A DNA stretch of 61,000 nt from Bacteroidales bacterium (GTDB taxonomy: Bacteria; Bacteroidota; Bacteroidia; Bacteroidales; PUMT01): contig SLPB01000061.1 in NCBI GenBank assembly GCA_007132225.1, positions 1-61,000 on the forward strand. The letters run 5' to 3'. Below, piece after piece: positions 10,201 to 19,447 of the stretch (position 1 is its first letter; the number at the start of each line of letters is the position of its first letter). The position numbers were made by a program, and so were the translations under genes. The notes beneath the pieces are model-generated. The model was not told the origin of the DNA, searched no databases, and worked only from the letters and a program-made list of their open reading frames with translations.

Positions 10201-11513
10201 CATCAGGTGTTTGGAAGGATTTTTACCGCAAGGTCCTCGGAGAGGATTATGTGAAAACACAACACTTGTCCGCAACCTGGAAACCTGTTCTAAAAGCAGA
10301 TGATTCAGAAATCTGGAAGATCCGTCAATTACTTCGCAGGAACATGATTGATTATATAATGGAGCGAACCCGTGAAATATGGATAAAAAAACATGAAAGT
10401 CCGCGTTATTTTCTCAACATAAGGGAAAGGCTTAATCCTGAATACCTGACTATTGGGTTTGCCCGGCGTTTTGCTACATACAAAAGGGCCCAACTTCTTT
10501 TCAGGGATATCGAAAGACTCTCTGCCATAGTCAATCATTCCGAAAGACCGGTTCAATTCCTCTTTGCAGGCAAGGCCCATCCCAACGATAAACTGGGACA
10601 GGACCTTATGAAGTATATCGTGGGAATATCCAAAAGGCAGGAATTTTCCGGGAAGATAATTTTTCTTCAAAACTACGATATGGATTTGGCCAAGGTGCTG
10701 GTAAAGGGTGTGGATGTATGGCTAAATACACCTACACGTCCGCTCGAAGCCTCGGGAACAAGCGGCATAAAAGCTGTTATGAACGGCGTGCTTAATTTCA
10801 GTGTCCTTGACGGATGGTGGTTAGAAGGATACCGATCCGGTTCAGGCTGGGCACTTCCGGAAGAAAGGATATATGATAATCAGGAATTCCAGGATGAACT
10901 CGATGCAGATACCATCTATAATATAATTGAAGAAGAGATAGCTCCGGCCTTTTATAATCGAAATAGCAAGGGTGTGCCCGAAAAGTGGGTGCAGATGATT
11001 AAAAATTCGATAAGCGGCATTGCTCCCATGTTTACTATGCGGCGGATGCTGAACGATTATATTAAAAAGTTTTATAACAAACAGAGCAGGCGGTTACTTA
11101 GAATGAAGGAGAATGATTTTGCACTTGCCAGGCAGCTGTCATCCTGGAAAAGCCGGTTTTGCCTTAACTGGGATAGCATTGAAGTTGTTAGCCTGACCTA
11201 TCCTGAAACTGATGGTAAAGTTTTAATGATAGGACACGAACTCAGCGGTGAGCTTGTGCTTGATCTTAAGGATATTCACGCTGCTTCAGTCGGTGTGGAG
11301 CAGGTGGTGGCAGATATTCATCCCGTTAGTGGTGAGACAAATATTCAGGATGTACAGGAACTTCAGATAATTAGGAGCCATGGCAGTATTGTTCATTACC
11401 GGGTGCAGATATATCCTACACGTGCCGGGGCTTTTCATTATGGCATACGAATCTATCCAAAACATCCTGAACTGCCTCACAGGCAGGATATGGGTTTTGT
11501 GAAATGGATATAG
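7266..11513 (+). CDS. Fusion of a glycogen synthase (GT3-like) domain and an alpha-glucan phosphorylase (GT35) domain
   Basis: N-terminal [24 protein letters not shown] and [31 protein letters not shown]; C-terminal [48 protein letters not shown], and [25 protein letters not shown] (PLP-Lys region). Confidence 0.92.
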   Translation: [1415 protein letters not shown]

Positions 11514-11555
11514 ATTTAGATATAAATACATTACAACATAATAATAACAGGCTTT

Positions 11556-12836
11556 ATGGATAATAAATCTGACAAGAATAAAATAAAGATGTCACGAAAG
11601 CAATTTTTGGGACGTTCTTTTATTGCCACCGCAGGTCTTACGGTCCTGCCCGGGTATACACTAAATAACATTGGCTCTGAAGGTACAGCTGTCAAATCTC
11701 ATGCCGGAGGAATTGGTGCCGGAGCTAAAGGAGCAAGTGTAATAAGTGGATTGGAAAACATAAATATTTATCATGATCCAAAATATTATGCGGCTTTTCC
11801 ATCAGTCATAAAAAATTCAAACGGAGAGATCCTGGTTGCATTCCGGAGAGCTCCGGATCGTAGAATTTTTAAAGAAGACGGTAACAGCCATGTTGACCCT
11901 AATAGTTATTTAGTAATTGTACGGTCAGGTGATAATGGTTTGTCGTGGACTAAAGAACCGGAGTTATTATATGCCCATGCATTCGGTGGCTCTCAGGACC
12001 CCTGCCTGCTCAGGCTCAAAGATGGCACTCTTATTTGTACCAGCTATGGATGGGCATTCGTCCAGGAGGAGGCAATAGAAAAATTAAAGAAACCGGTGTT
12101 CACAAACAGAAGGGGATCCATATTTCTTGGAGGCTATTTTTTGAGATCAACAAATAACGGGTCCTCCTGGGACGGACCTTTTTATCCTCCTAATATCCCT
12201 CCTGAAGTTAAGTATTCTGCTACCGGGGATCCCTTACCTGCATATAATCGCGGAGCCCTCTGGGAGGGTCGTGACGGCCGCATATTTTGGGTCGTAGCAG
12301 CTGGTAATGATCCTGATAATATAGGGAAAACTGCCAATTATTTGTTAATTTCTGAGGATAAAGGTTCCAGCTGGCACTATTCCTGCCCTGTGGCAGAGGA
12401 TGATAATGCTTCATTTAACGAGACTTCAATTTATGAAACTCCAAAAGGAGACCTGGTCGCATTTATCCGCACAGCCGGCTTAGAGGATCAGGCTTGCATT
12501 GCACGGTCAACTGACGGAGGAAAGACTTTTAAGCCATGGCAAAAAATGGGATTCCAGGGCCATCCTCTACAAGCATTAAGACTGCCGGATGACCGCGTAT
12601 TTTTAGTTTATGGTTACCGTCATGTTCCCTATGGTATAAGGGCACGTATACTGAACCCTGAATGCACTGATTATAAGACAGCTCCGGAAATAATCATAAG
12701 AACTGATGGCGGATCCCGTGATATCGGTTATCCTTGGGCCGTTATGCTGAGTGAGGACAGAGTACTTGTTACATATTATTTCAATATAGAAAACGGAACC
12801 CGCCATATAGCCGGATCTATTCTGAAAATTGGGTAA
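11556..12836 (+). CDS. BNR/Asp-box repeat exo-alpha-sialidase-like protein with Tat-like N-terminus
   Basis: Asp-box-like motifs SGDNGLSW, STNNGSSW, SEDKGSSW, STDGGKTF; N-terminus MSRKQFLGRSFIATAGLTVLPG. Confidence 0.8.
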   Translation: MDNKSDKNKIKMSRKQFLGRSFIATAGLTVLPGYTLNNIGSEGTAVKSHAGGIGAGAKGASVISGLENINIYHDPKYYAAFPSVIKNSNGEILVAFRRAPDRRIFKEDGNSHVDPNSYLVIVRSGDNGLSWTKEPELLYAHAFGGSQDPCLLRLKDGTLICTSYGWAFVQEEAIEKLKKPVFTNRRGSIFLGGYFLRSTNNGSSWDGPFYPPNIPPEVKYSATGDPLPAYNRGALWEGRDGRIFWVVAAGNDPDNIGKTANYLLISEDKGSSWHYSCPVAEDDNASFNETSIYETPKGDLVAFIRTAGLEDQACIARSTDGGKTFKPWQKMGFQGHPLQALRLPDDRVFLVYGYRHVPYGIRARILNPECTDYKTAPEIIIRTDGGSRDIGYPWAVMLSEDRVLVTYYFNIENGTRHIAGSILKIG

Positions 12837-13019
12837 TAAAATAATAAACCCGTTAACCTGGCAACAGGGTTATTTTGATGTAACAGTAATGTTGACCCAT
12901 GAGTTAACTATAATATTCTGACCTTGCATATACAATCCGGCAGTATATTCCAGATTAAAAGGGTGTATACCCGAACCTGCCATGATATACGGTTTTTAAT
13001 CGGAGAGCGGACTAACAGG

Positions 13020-16000
13020 TTAATTGTTGGTTATTTTACGAAATTCGCTCTCTATCTGGTTTAGCACGCTTTCAGGAACCATAAACTCCGGGGGGAGGTT
13101 ATGAATTCCCTGCTTCAGCGTGAAACCCATTACCTGGCTAAGCCAGGGTGAGCTGGTAAGTACAGGTAAATGGCGGTAAAGAATTTCACGTGATTCCCGG
13201 AATGCAAGGAGCTCACCTATAGTGTAATCAAGGCTGAAAATGGGTGAAGGTCCCTGGTCTTCTATGCCGGCAATGTCAACAAGCTCCTCAGAGTTATAGG
13301 CGAATGTATATATGCCAGAACCAAGACGAAGCAGTACATTTTCCCCCACCTTCACAATGTCTGTGATGGCCGGGTAACCTTCCGGGCTTTCACCGTTTAC
13401 AGTGATATCATCAATATTGGCATGGGGAAGGGTTACCCTGGCCGATGTGTTAGCCGGTATTTCAACAAGCAGGGTGAATTGATTTTCCTGGAACTCCCAG
13501 GATGATTCAATCCTGCCATGTATTGAATTAATTATGGATCTGGCATGGGACAATCCTCCCCCGGGCATAGGTTCTATAGCTATTTTCTTGTAAGCCGGGG
13601 AAAGGGGCTTGATCCCCGATACATTTTCATAGAGCCATTCTCCTATGGCTCCGTATGCATAGTGGTTAAAAGAGTTCATTCCTGCACTCTGGAATTCGCC
13701 GTCGGGTTTTATTCCGTCCCACCTCTCCCATATAGTTGTGGCTCCCATTGTAACAGGATAAAGCCATGAAGGGTGACTTTCCCTTATTAACAGTCCATAG
13801 GCTGTCTCATGATGACCGTAGCGGCTTAGAACAGGATTCAGCAGAGGTGTGCCCAGGAAACCTGTAGTGAGGTGCCGCCTGTTTTGCACGTCGGTAACAA
13901 GCCTTTCTACCGCTAACGGCTTAAGATCTTCGGGAAGAAGGTCAAAAGCCAGGGCAAGCAGGTATGATGTCTGGGTATCTGACATCACCCTTCCTCCCGG
14001 GGTAAGGTATTCATTACGGAAGGCGTATTTGATATTTTCAAACAGGCCGGTATATTCAATCACATCGTCTACTTTGCCAAGAATTCCTGCCGTTCTCCTG
14101 AGCAGATCGGTGGAATGGGCAAAGTACATTGTCCCTATCATATGAAAATCAGTGTATGCACCGGGATAGTGAGCGTTGCTTGATGTGCTGTATGAAAGCC
14201 AGTCGCCAAAGGAGTGATCAATATTCCATAAATAGGTTTTCTCATTGCTTGCTGCCCGCATTCTCATGTAGTTAACCCATGCTTTCATACTCTCATATTG
14301 TTTTTCCAGTATGCCTGTATCGCCATAATAACGGTAAAGGGACCAGGGAACGATCAGTGCCGCGTCAGCCCAGCCGGCAGATCCGTAGTGGTTTTTACCC
14401 AAAACATGTGGAACCACGTGGGGAACACTGCCAGCTTCATTCTGGTCAGCCTCCAGATCACCCAGCCATTTGGTAAGGAATGCGGCAGTATTCATGTTGA
14501 TATTTGCAGTATTGGCAAAAACCTGGATGTCGCCAGTCCACCCCATTCTTTCATCCCGTTGGGGACAGTCAGTGGGTACTTCAAGAAAGTTTCCCTTTTG
14601 TCCCCATACAATATTATGCTGAAGCTGGTTTACCAGCGAATGGGAACTCTGGAAATGGCCGGTAGGTTCCATTTCCGAATGTATAACCACGCCAGTGAGA
14701 TTATCCAGTGAAAGCTCACCCGGAAAACCTTCCACGGTGACATATCTGAAGCCTTGGAAAGTAAAGCGTGGCTCCCAGACTTCAACTTTCCCTCCCTTGA
14801 GTATATAGGTGTTTGTCTGATCCGCTGCTCTTAGATTATCGGTATAAAAATTGCCGTCCTTATCAAGCACTTCTGCATGCCTGAGGGTAACCCTGGTTCC
14901 TGACGGACCATGGACCTGCAGGCGTATCCATCCTATCATATTCTGCCCCATATCCACGACTCTGTCCCCTTCGGGAGTAGTAAAGATATCCACTGGTTTC
15001 AGCTCCTGTATTTTCAGCACAGAGGGCCCTTCCCGGGCAATAAGTTTATCTTTTCCATGATCTGTCAGAATAACTCCCTTCCAATTGCTGTCATCATACC
15101 CCGGCATTGTCCATCCTGTTTTTTCAAGCCTTGCATCATATGTCTCGCCATTATATATGTCTGATTTAAGTATAGGACCGGTTGATGATTTCCAGTGTTC
15201 ATCGGTTTTAAAGATCTCCTTGCTTCCGTCTTCATATGTAATTTCTATCTGTGCCAGAAGGGCAAGCTTATTGCCGTAATAGTTCCGCTGGTCACCCCAG
15301 CCTATAAACCCCCTGTACCATCCGTCTCCAAGGTAGACGGCAACAGCATTGATGCCTGATTTCAAATGACGGGTAATATCAAATGTCTGGTATTGCAATC
15401 TGTTATTATAACTGGTCCATCCGGGAGTGAATAACTCATTTCCTACACGGCGGTCGTTTATATACATTTCATATAATCCGTGAGAAGTAACATATGCCCT
15501 TGCAGATACTATTATTTTACTGGCTTCAAATTCAGACCTGAGCATTGGCGCGGGTCCCGACTTCTCAGGATCTTCATCCAGATCAGGCTCTATCCATAAT
15601 GCCTGCCAATCGTCAATTTCAAGTAATCCCATTTCCCAGAAGGAAATTTCACTCCAGGAAGAAACATTTTCATGATTATCCCAGATCCGGACTCTCCAGT
15701 AATATCGTTGTCCGGATTGCAGTTCAGGTCCACTGTAGGAATGATGAATTGAGATATCCGAATTCACTTTCTCTGTATCCCAAATCAGGTCACCGGCTTC
15801 AAGTGAATGCCTGCTAGAGGCAACTTGAATTTGCCAGGCTTTTTGAACTGTATTTTGCCTCCCTGCTTCAATAATCCAGGAAAATCGCGGACTTAAATTA
15901 TCTATACCTAAAGGATTGGTATAATAATCTGTTTTCAGGCTGGTAACAATTGTTGATTCCGGAGACTGGCCCGAAACAAAATAATTCCCCGTAACTGTTA

Positions 16001-16049
16001 GTGAAAAAAGTATCAGAATAAGATTCTGAATGGAGCGGCTAAGGATCAT
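13020..16049 (-). CDS. Alpha-L-rhamnosidase, GH78 family, with C-terminal extension
   Basis: NPLGIDNLSPRFSW, GDGWYRGFIGW, EVPTDCPQRDERMGWTGDIQVFANTA, GATTIWERWDGIKPDG, MNSFNHYAYGAIGEWLY. Confidence 0.95.
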   Translation of the reverse strand: MILSRSIQNLILILFSLTVTGNYFVSGQSPESTIVTSLKTDYYTNPLGIDNLSPRFSWIIEAGRQNTVQKAWQIQVASSRHSLEAGDLIWDTEKVNSDISIHHSYSGPELQSGQRYYWRVRIWDNHENVSSWSEISFWEMGLLEIDDWQALWIEPDLDEDPEKSGPAPMLRSEFEASKIIVSARAYVTSHGLYEMYINDRRVGNELFTPGWTSYNNRLQYQTFDITRHLKSGINAVAVYLGDGWYRGFIGWGDQRNYYGNKLALLAQIEITYEDGSKEIFKTDEHWKSSTGPILKSDIYNGETYDARLEKTGWTMPGYDDSNWKGVILTDHGKDKLIAREGPSVLKIQELKPVDIFTTPEGDRVVDMGQNMIGWIRLQVHGPSGTRVTLRHAEVLDKDGNFYTDNLRAADQTNTYILKGGKVEVWEPRFTFQGFRYVTVEGFPGELSLDNLTGVVIHSEMEPTGHFQSSHSLVNQLQHNIVWGQKGNFLEVPTDCPQRDERMGWTGDIQVFANTANINMNTAAFLTKWLGDLEADQNEAGSVPHVVPHVLGKNHYGSAGWADAALIVPWSLYRYYGDTGILEKQYESMKAWVNYMRMRAASNEKTYLWNIDHSFGDWLSYSTSSNAHYPGAYTDFHMIGTMYFAHSTDLLRRTAGILGKVDDVIEYTGLFENIKYAFRNEYLTPGGRVMSDTQTSYLLALAFDLLPEDLKPLAVERLVTDVQNRRHLTTGFLGTPLLNPVLSRYGHHETAYGLLIRESHPSWLYPVTMGATTIWERWDGIKPDGEFQSAGMNSFNHYAYGAIGEWLYENVSGIKPLSPAYKKIAIEPMPGGGLSHARSIINSIHGRIESSWEFQENQFTLLVEIPANTSARVTLPHANIDDITVNGESPEGYPAITDIVKVGENVLLRLGSGIYTFAYNSEELVDIAGIEDQGPSPIFSLDYTIGELLAFRESREILYRHLPVLTSSPWLSQVMGFTLKQGIHNLPPEFMVPESVLNQIESEFRKITNN

Positions 16050-16392
16050 ATTAATTGATTTTTTACTTTATGCGTTTAAAGGCTATAAATATACCTGATA
16101 GAAATCAGAATATCAAAAAAGTTAAATTATTTTATGGAACCGGGTTAGCCGCAGGGGTTTACACTGAAATAATCAGATTCCGGGGGCAGTTCATCAGTAT
16201 TGGATAAATTGGAAGATTCCGGTAAAAGTTTTTATATAATAATCGAAGTTATTATTTTTGATTGTACTATTATAAAAGTATATTGTAAGCTTAAAATTTA
16301 AGCAGATGTTTTTTAAGTAATGCCTGAACCTGAGTTTATAAAGATGTTTTAAGTCAAAGGTTCAGTTATGAAAATTATAAATAATTGTTATT

Positions 16393-18060
16393 ATGGATAG
16401 ATATGTGATAGGGTTGGATTACGGGACCGATTCGGTCAGGGCTCTTGTGGTTAATGCCGATACGGGCCGGGAAGTTTCATCGGGAGTATGTTACTACCCC
16501 AGATGGAAAGAAAATCTGTATTGTGAACCTTCAAAAAATATGTTCCGTCAGCATCCGCTCGATTATGTTGAGGGTCTCGAGAATTCAGTCCGTGAAGCAT
16601 TAGCTGATCTTCCCGATAACGTAAGGCAGAATATCGTCGGCATATCGGTTGATACCACCGGGTCAACACCTGCAGCTGTAGATCGAACCGGAACACCATT
16701 GGCTCTGAAAGCCGAATTTGCGGATAATCCTAATGCGATGTTTGTATTGTGGAAGGATCATACTGCGGTAAAGGAGGCTGATGAAATAAATCGTCTTGCC
16801 AGAAATTGGGGTGGAACAGATTATACCAAATATGAAGGCGGGATCTATTCATCAGAATGGTTTTGGGCCAAATTGTTGCATGTTATGCGTGAGGATAATA
16901 AAGTGAGGGAGGCTGCATGGTCCTGGCTGGAACACTGTGACTGGATTCCTGCAATGCTTACCGGCAACCGTTCTGCCGATAAGATAAAACGGAGCCGGTG
17001 TGCTGCAGGACACAAGGCTATGTGGCATGCTGAATGGGACGGACTGCCTTCTGAGGAGTTCCTGGTAAAACTTGATCCTATGCTTGAAGGGTTACGCAGC
17101 AGATTATACAGGGAAACATATACAAGCGATACTGAAGTCGGTAAAATGGACAGGGAATGGGCGGAACGACTTGGCCTTCCTGAAAACATCAAAGTAGGAG
17201 CAGGCGCTTTTGATGCTCATCTCGGGGCAGTGGGAGGAGAGGTCAGACCTTATTATTTAAGCAAGGTAATGGGAACATCTACATGCGATATGGTTACAGC
17301 ACCTTCAGATGAGTTTGGGGATAAGCTTGTAGCGGGTATATGCGGACAGGTGGATGGATCAATTATTCCCGGGATGGTAGGACTTGAGGCTGGTCAGTCA
17401 GCTTTTGGAGATGTTTATGCATGGTTCAGGAACCTGCTTTTATGGCCTGTGAAAAATATATTGCAAAAGAGCAAAAACCTGACTTTCGAAGTAAAAAACA
17501 GGCTGCAGGATGAAATTACAGAAAACATGATTGAAGAGCTTTCAAAATCCGCAGCATCTATTGACCCTTCCGAATCCGGTTTGCTTGCTATTGATTGGCT
17601 TAACGGGAGGCGAACCCCCGATGCAAACCCACTGCTAAAAGGAGCTGTGACCGGAATAACACTGGGGACTGATGCACCTGCAATTTTCAGGGCACTTGTT
17701 GAGGCCACCGCCTTTGGCTCAAAAGTAATTATCGACAGGTTTATCGAAGAGGGTGTTAGAATAGATGGTGTTGTTGCCCTGGGTGGTGTGGCCAAAAAGT
17801 CTGAATTTGTCATGCAGATCGTTACTGATGTTTTAAATATGCCTGTTTCAGTTGTACGCAGTGAACAAACCTGTGCCCTGGGTTCAGCTATGGCTGCCTC
17901 TGTTGTTGCTGGTATACATGATAATTTTGAAACGGCACAGAATAAAATGGGCAGTGGTTTTGAGAAGGAATATCTTCCCCGGCCTGATTATGTTGCCAAA
18001 TATGAAGAACTTTACAAAAAGTACCTTCAGTTGGCCGAAAGTATTGAAAAAATGTATTAG
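16393..18060 (+). CDS. araB: Ribulokinase (FGGY family)
   Basis: VIGLDYGTDSVRALVVNADTG, SVDTTGSTPAAVD, GAGAFDAHLGAVGGEV, MGTSTCDMV, GLEAGQSAFGDVYAWF, LDWLNGRRTP-like IDWLNGRRTPDAN. Confidence 0.95.
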   Translation: MDRYVIGLDYGTDSVRALVVNADTGREVSSGVCYYPRWKENLYCEPSKNMFRQHPLDYVEGLENSVREALADLPDNVRQNIVGISVDTTGSTPAAVDRTGTPLALKAEFADNPNAMFVLWKDHTAVKEADEINRLARNWGGTDYTKYEGGIYSSEWFWAKLLHVMREDNKVREAAWSWLEHCDWIPAMLTGNRSADKIKRSRCAAGHKAMWHAEWDGLPSEEFLVKLDPMLEGLRSRLYRETYTSDTEVGKMDREWAERLGLPENIKVGAGAFDAHLGAVGGEVRPYYLSKVMGTSTCDMVTAPSDEFGDKLVAGICGQVDGSIIPGMVGLEAGQSAFGDVYAWFRNLLLWPVKNILQKSKNLTFEVKNRLQDEITENMIEELSKSAASIDPSESGLLAIDWLNGRRTPDANPLLKGAVTGITLGTDAPAIFRALVEATAFGSKVIIDRFIEEGVRIDGVVALGGVAKKSEFVMQIVTDVLNMPVSVVRSEQTCALGSAMAASVVAGIHDNFETAQNKMGSGFEKEYLPRPDYVAKYEELYKKYLQLAESIEKMY

Positions 18061-18161
18061 AAGATTTTTATTTTCATTTTCCCGGCAATTTTTTTCAGTG
18101 TTTGAAATCTCACATGAATTCCATTCACTGATTGCTAAATTGATTAACCTGATTGTAACAC

Positions 18162-19103
18162 ATGGAAGTTCACTCTGGAACTCACCTCAAGCGATTGCAA
18201 AAACCTTCTGTTTCCATAGGGATCTTTGATGGTGTTCACAGGGGACATGCCGCACTTTTCAGCAAAGTTAACCAGAGGGCCACTGAAATGGGCGGAGAGT
18301 CTGCTATTGTCACCTTTTCGCCGCATCCCAGGATAGTTTTGGGCAAAAACAGTGATGACCTGAGATTTCTTACAACTCTTGAGGAAAAAATATCCCTTAT
18401 CCGCCTCAATGGTATCGATCACCTGTTTATAATTCCCTTCTCAAAGGAATTTGCGCAATTGCCTCCTTGCCGGTTCATTAAAATGTATCTGGTTGACCGG
18501 GTAGGATTAAGGCATCTTGTATTTGGCTTTGATCATCATTTCGGATACAGGCGTCAGGGTAGTTATGATAACCTTAGGAGTTGTGCAGACCTTTATGATT
18601 TTAGTATTGAACAGCTTGCTCCCGTTGTTGATGGGAAAACCCGGATCAGCTCAACAATTATACGTGAAGCACTTATACATGGAGATGTCCGGCTGGCAAA
18701 CCGGTTGTTATCATATCACTACAGCCTGGAGGGATTAGTTGTTGGAGGCAGCCAGGTTGGACGGGAGATAGGATTTCCTACTGCAAATGTTGAAACAGGT
18801 GATAAATTTAAACTAATACCCGCTGATGGTGTTTATGCGGTTAAGGTTACATTTGAAGAAACTGATTATATCGGGATGATGAACATAGGATTCAAACCGA
18901 CTGTAAACCAGAATGGCGGAGATAAGAGCCTGGAAGTTCATATAATTGATTTTGAAAAGGATATTTACAACAAGAATATTAAAATAAGCTTTGTCGATCG
19001 TATCCGGGAAGAAAGGCAGTTCAGCTCTGTTGAAAAATTAAGGAAACAGCTGGTTGAAGACAGAATTATTGCTGTGAAAATCCTTTCTCATAAATATTTC
19101 TGA
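18162..19103 (+). CDS. ribF: Bifunctional riboflavin kinase / FAD synthetase
   Basis: SIGIFDGVHRGHAALF, TFSPHPRIVL, VFGFDHHFGYRRQGSY, ISSTIIREAL, GREIGFPTANV, GMMNIGFKPTV. Confidence 0.95.
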   Translation: MEVHSGTHLKRLQKPSVSIGIFDGVHRGHAALFSKVNQRATEMGGESAIVTFSPHPRIVLGKNSDDLRFLTTLEEKISLIRLNGIDHLFIIPFSKEFAQLPPCRFIKMYLVDRVGLRHLVFGFDHHFGYRRQGSYDNLRSCADLYDFSIEQLAPVVDGKTRISSTIIREALIHGDVRLANRLLSYHYSLEGLVVGGSQVGREIGFPTANVETGDKFKLIPADGVYAVKVTFEETDYIGMMNIGFKPTVNQNGGDKSLEVHIIDFEKDIYNKNIKISFVDRIREERQFSSVEKLRKQLVEDRIIAVKILSHKYF

Positions 19104-19305
19104 ATTTTTTTATCCCTGAGTATATGATGTTTGATGAACCGCTTCTCTTTAACATAAAATTTTTTCCATCTATATAAAATAGGTTAATAAAATTAATAAT
19201 CAATTAATTATCGCTGTAAGGTTATTCATATACAGAATTTCAAAGCCGATGGATCCCCCTGTTTTATATATGTTATTTTGTGAGACTTTAGTATCATGGG
19301 GATTC

Positions 19306-19333
19306 ATCCGTCTGAAAGTATCCGTCTGAAAAT
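19306..19333. repeat. 14-bp tandem duplication (atccgtctgaaagt / atccgtctgaaaat)
   Basis: Two adjacent near-identical copies read directly from the intergenic sequence. Confidence 0.85.
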
Positions 19334-19447
19334 ATTTTATGTAAATTTGAAATAACTACTTGCAGTTTTTGAATTAAATAATTAAAATGTTAACCGGGAT
19401 ATTTGAATCCGGCTGTTTGCCCTTTCCTTAGCATAAATACTTTTATT

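Noticed and set aside
13545-15817. Several plus-strand ORFs opposite the GH78 gene
   Set aside because: Antisense to a well-supported coding region.
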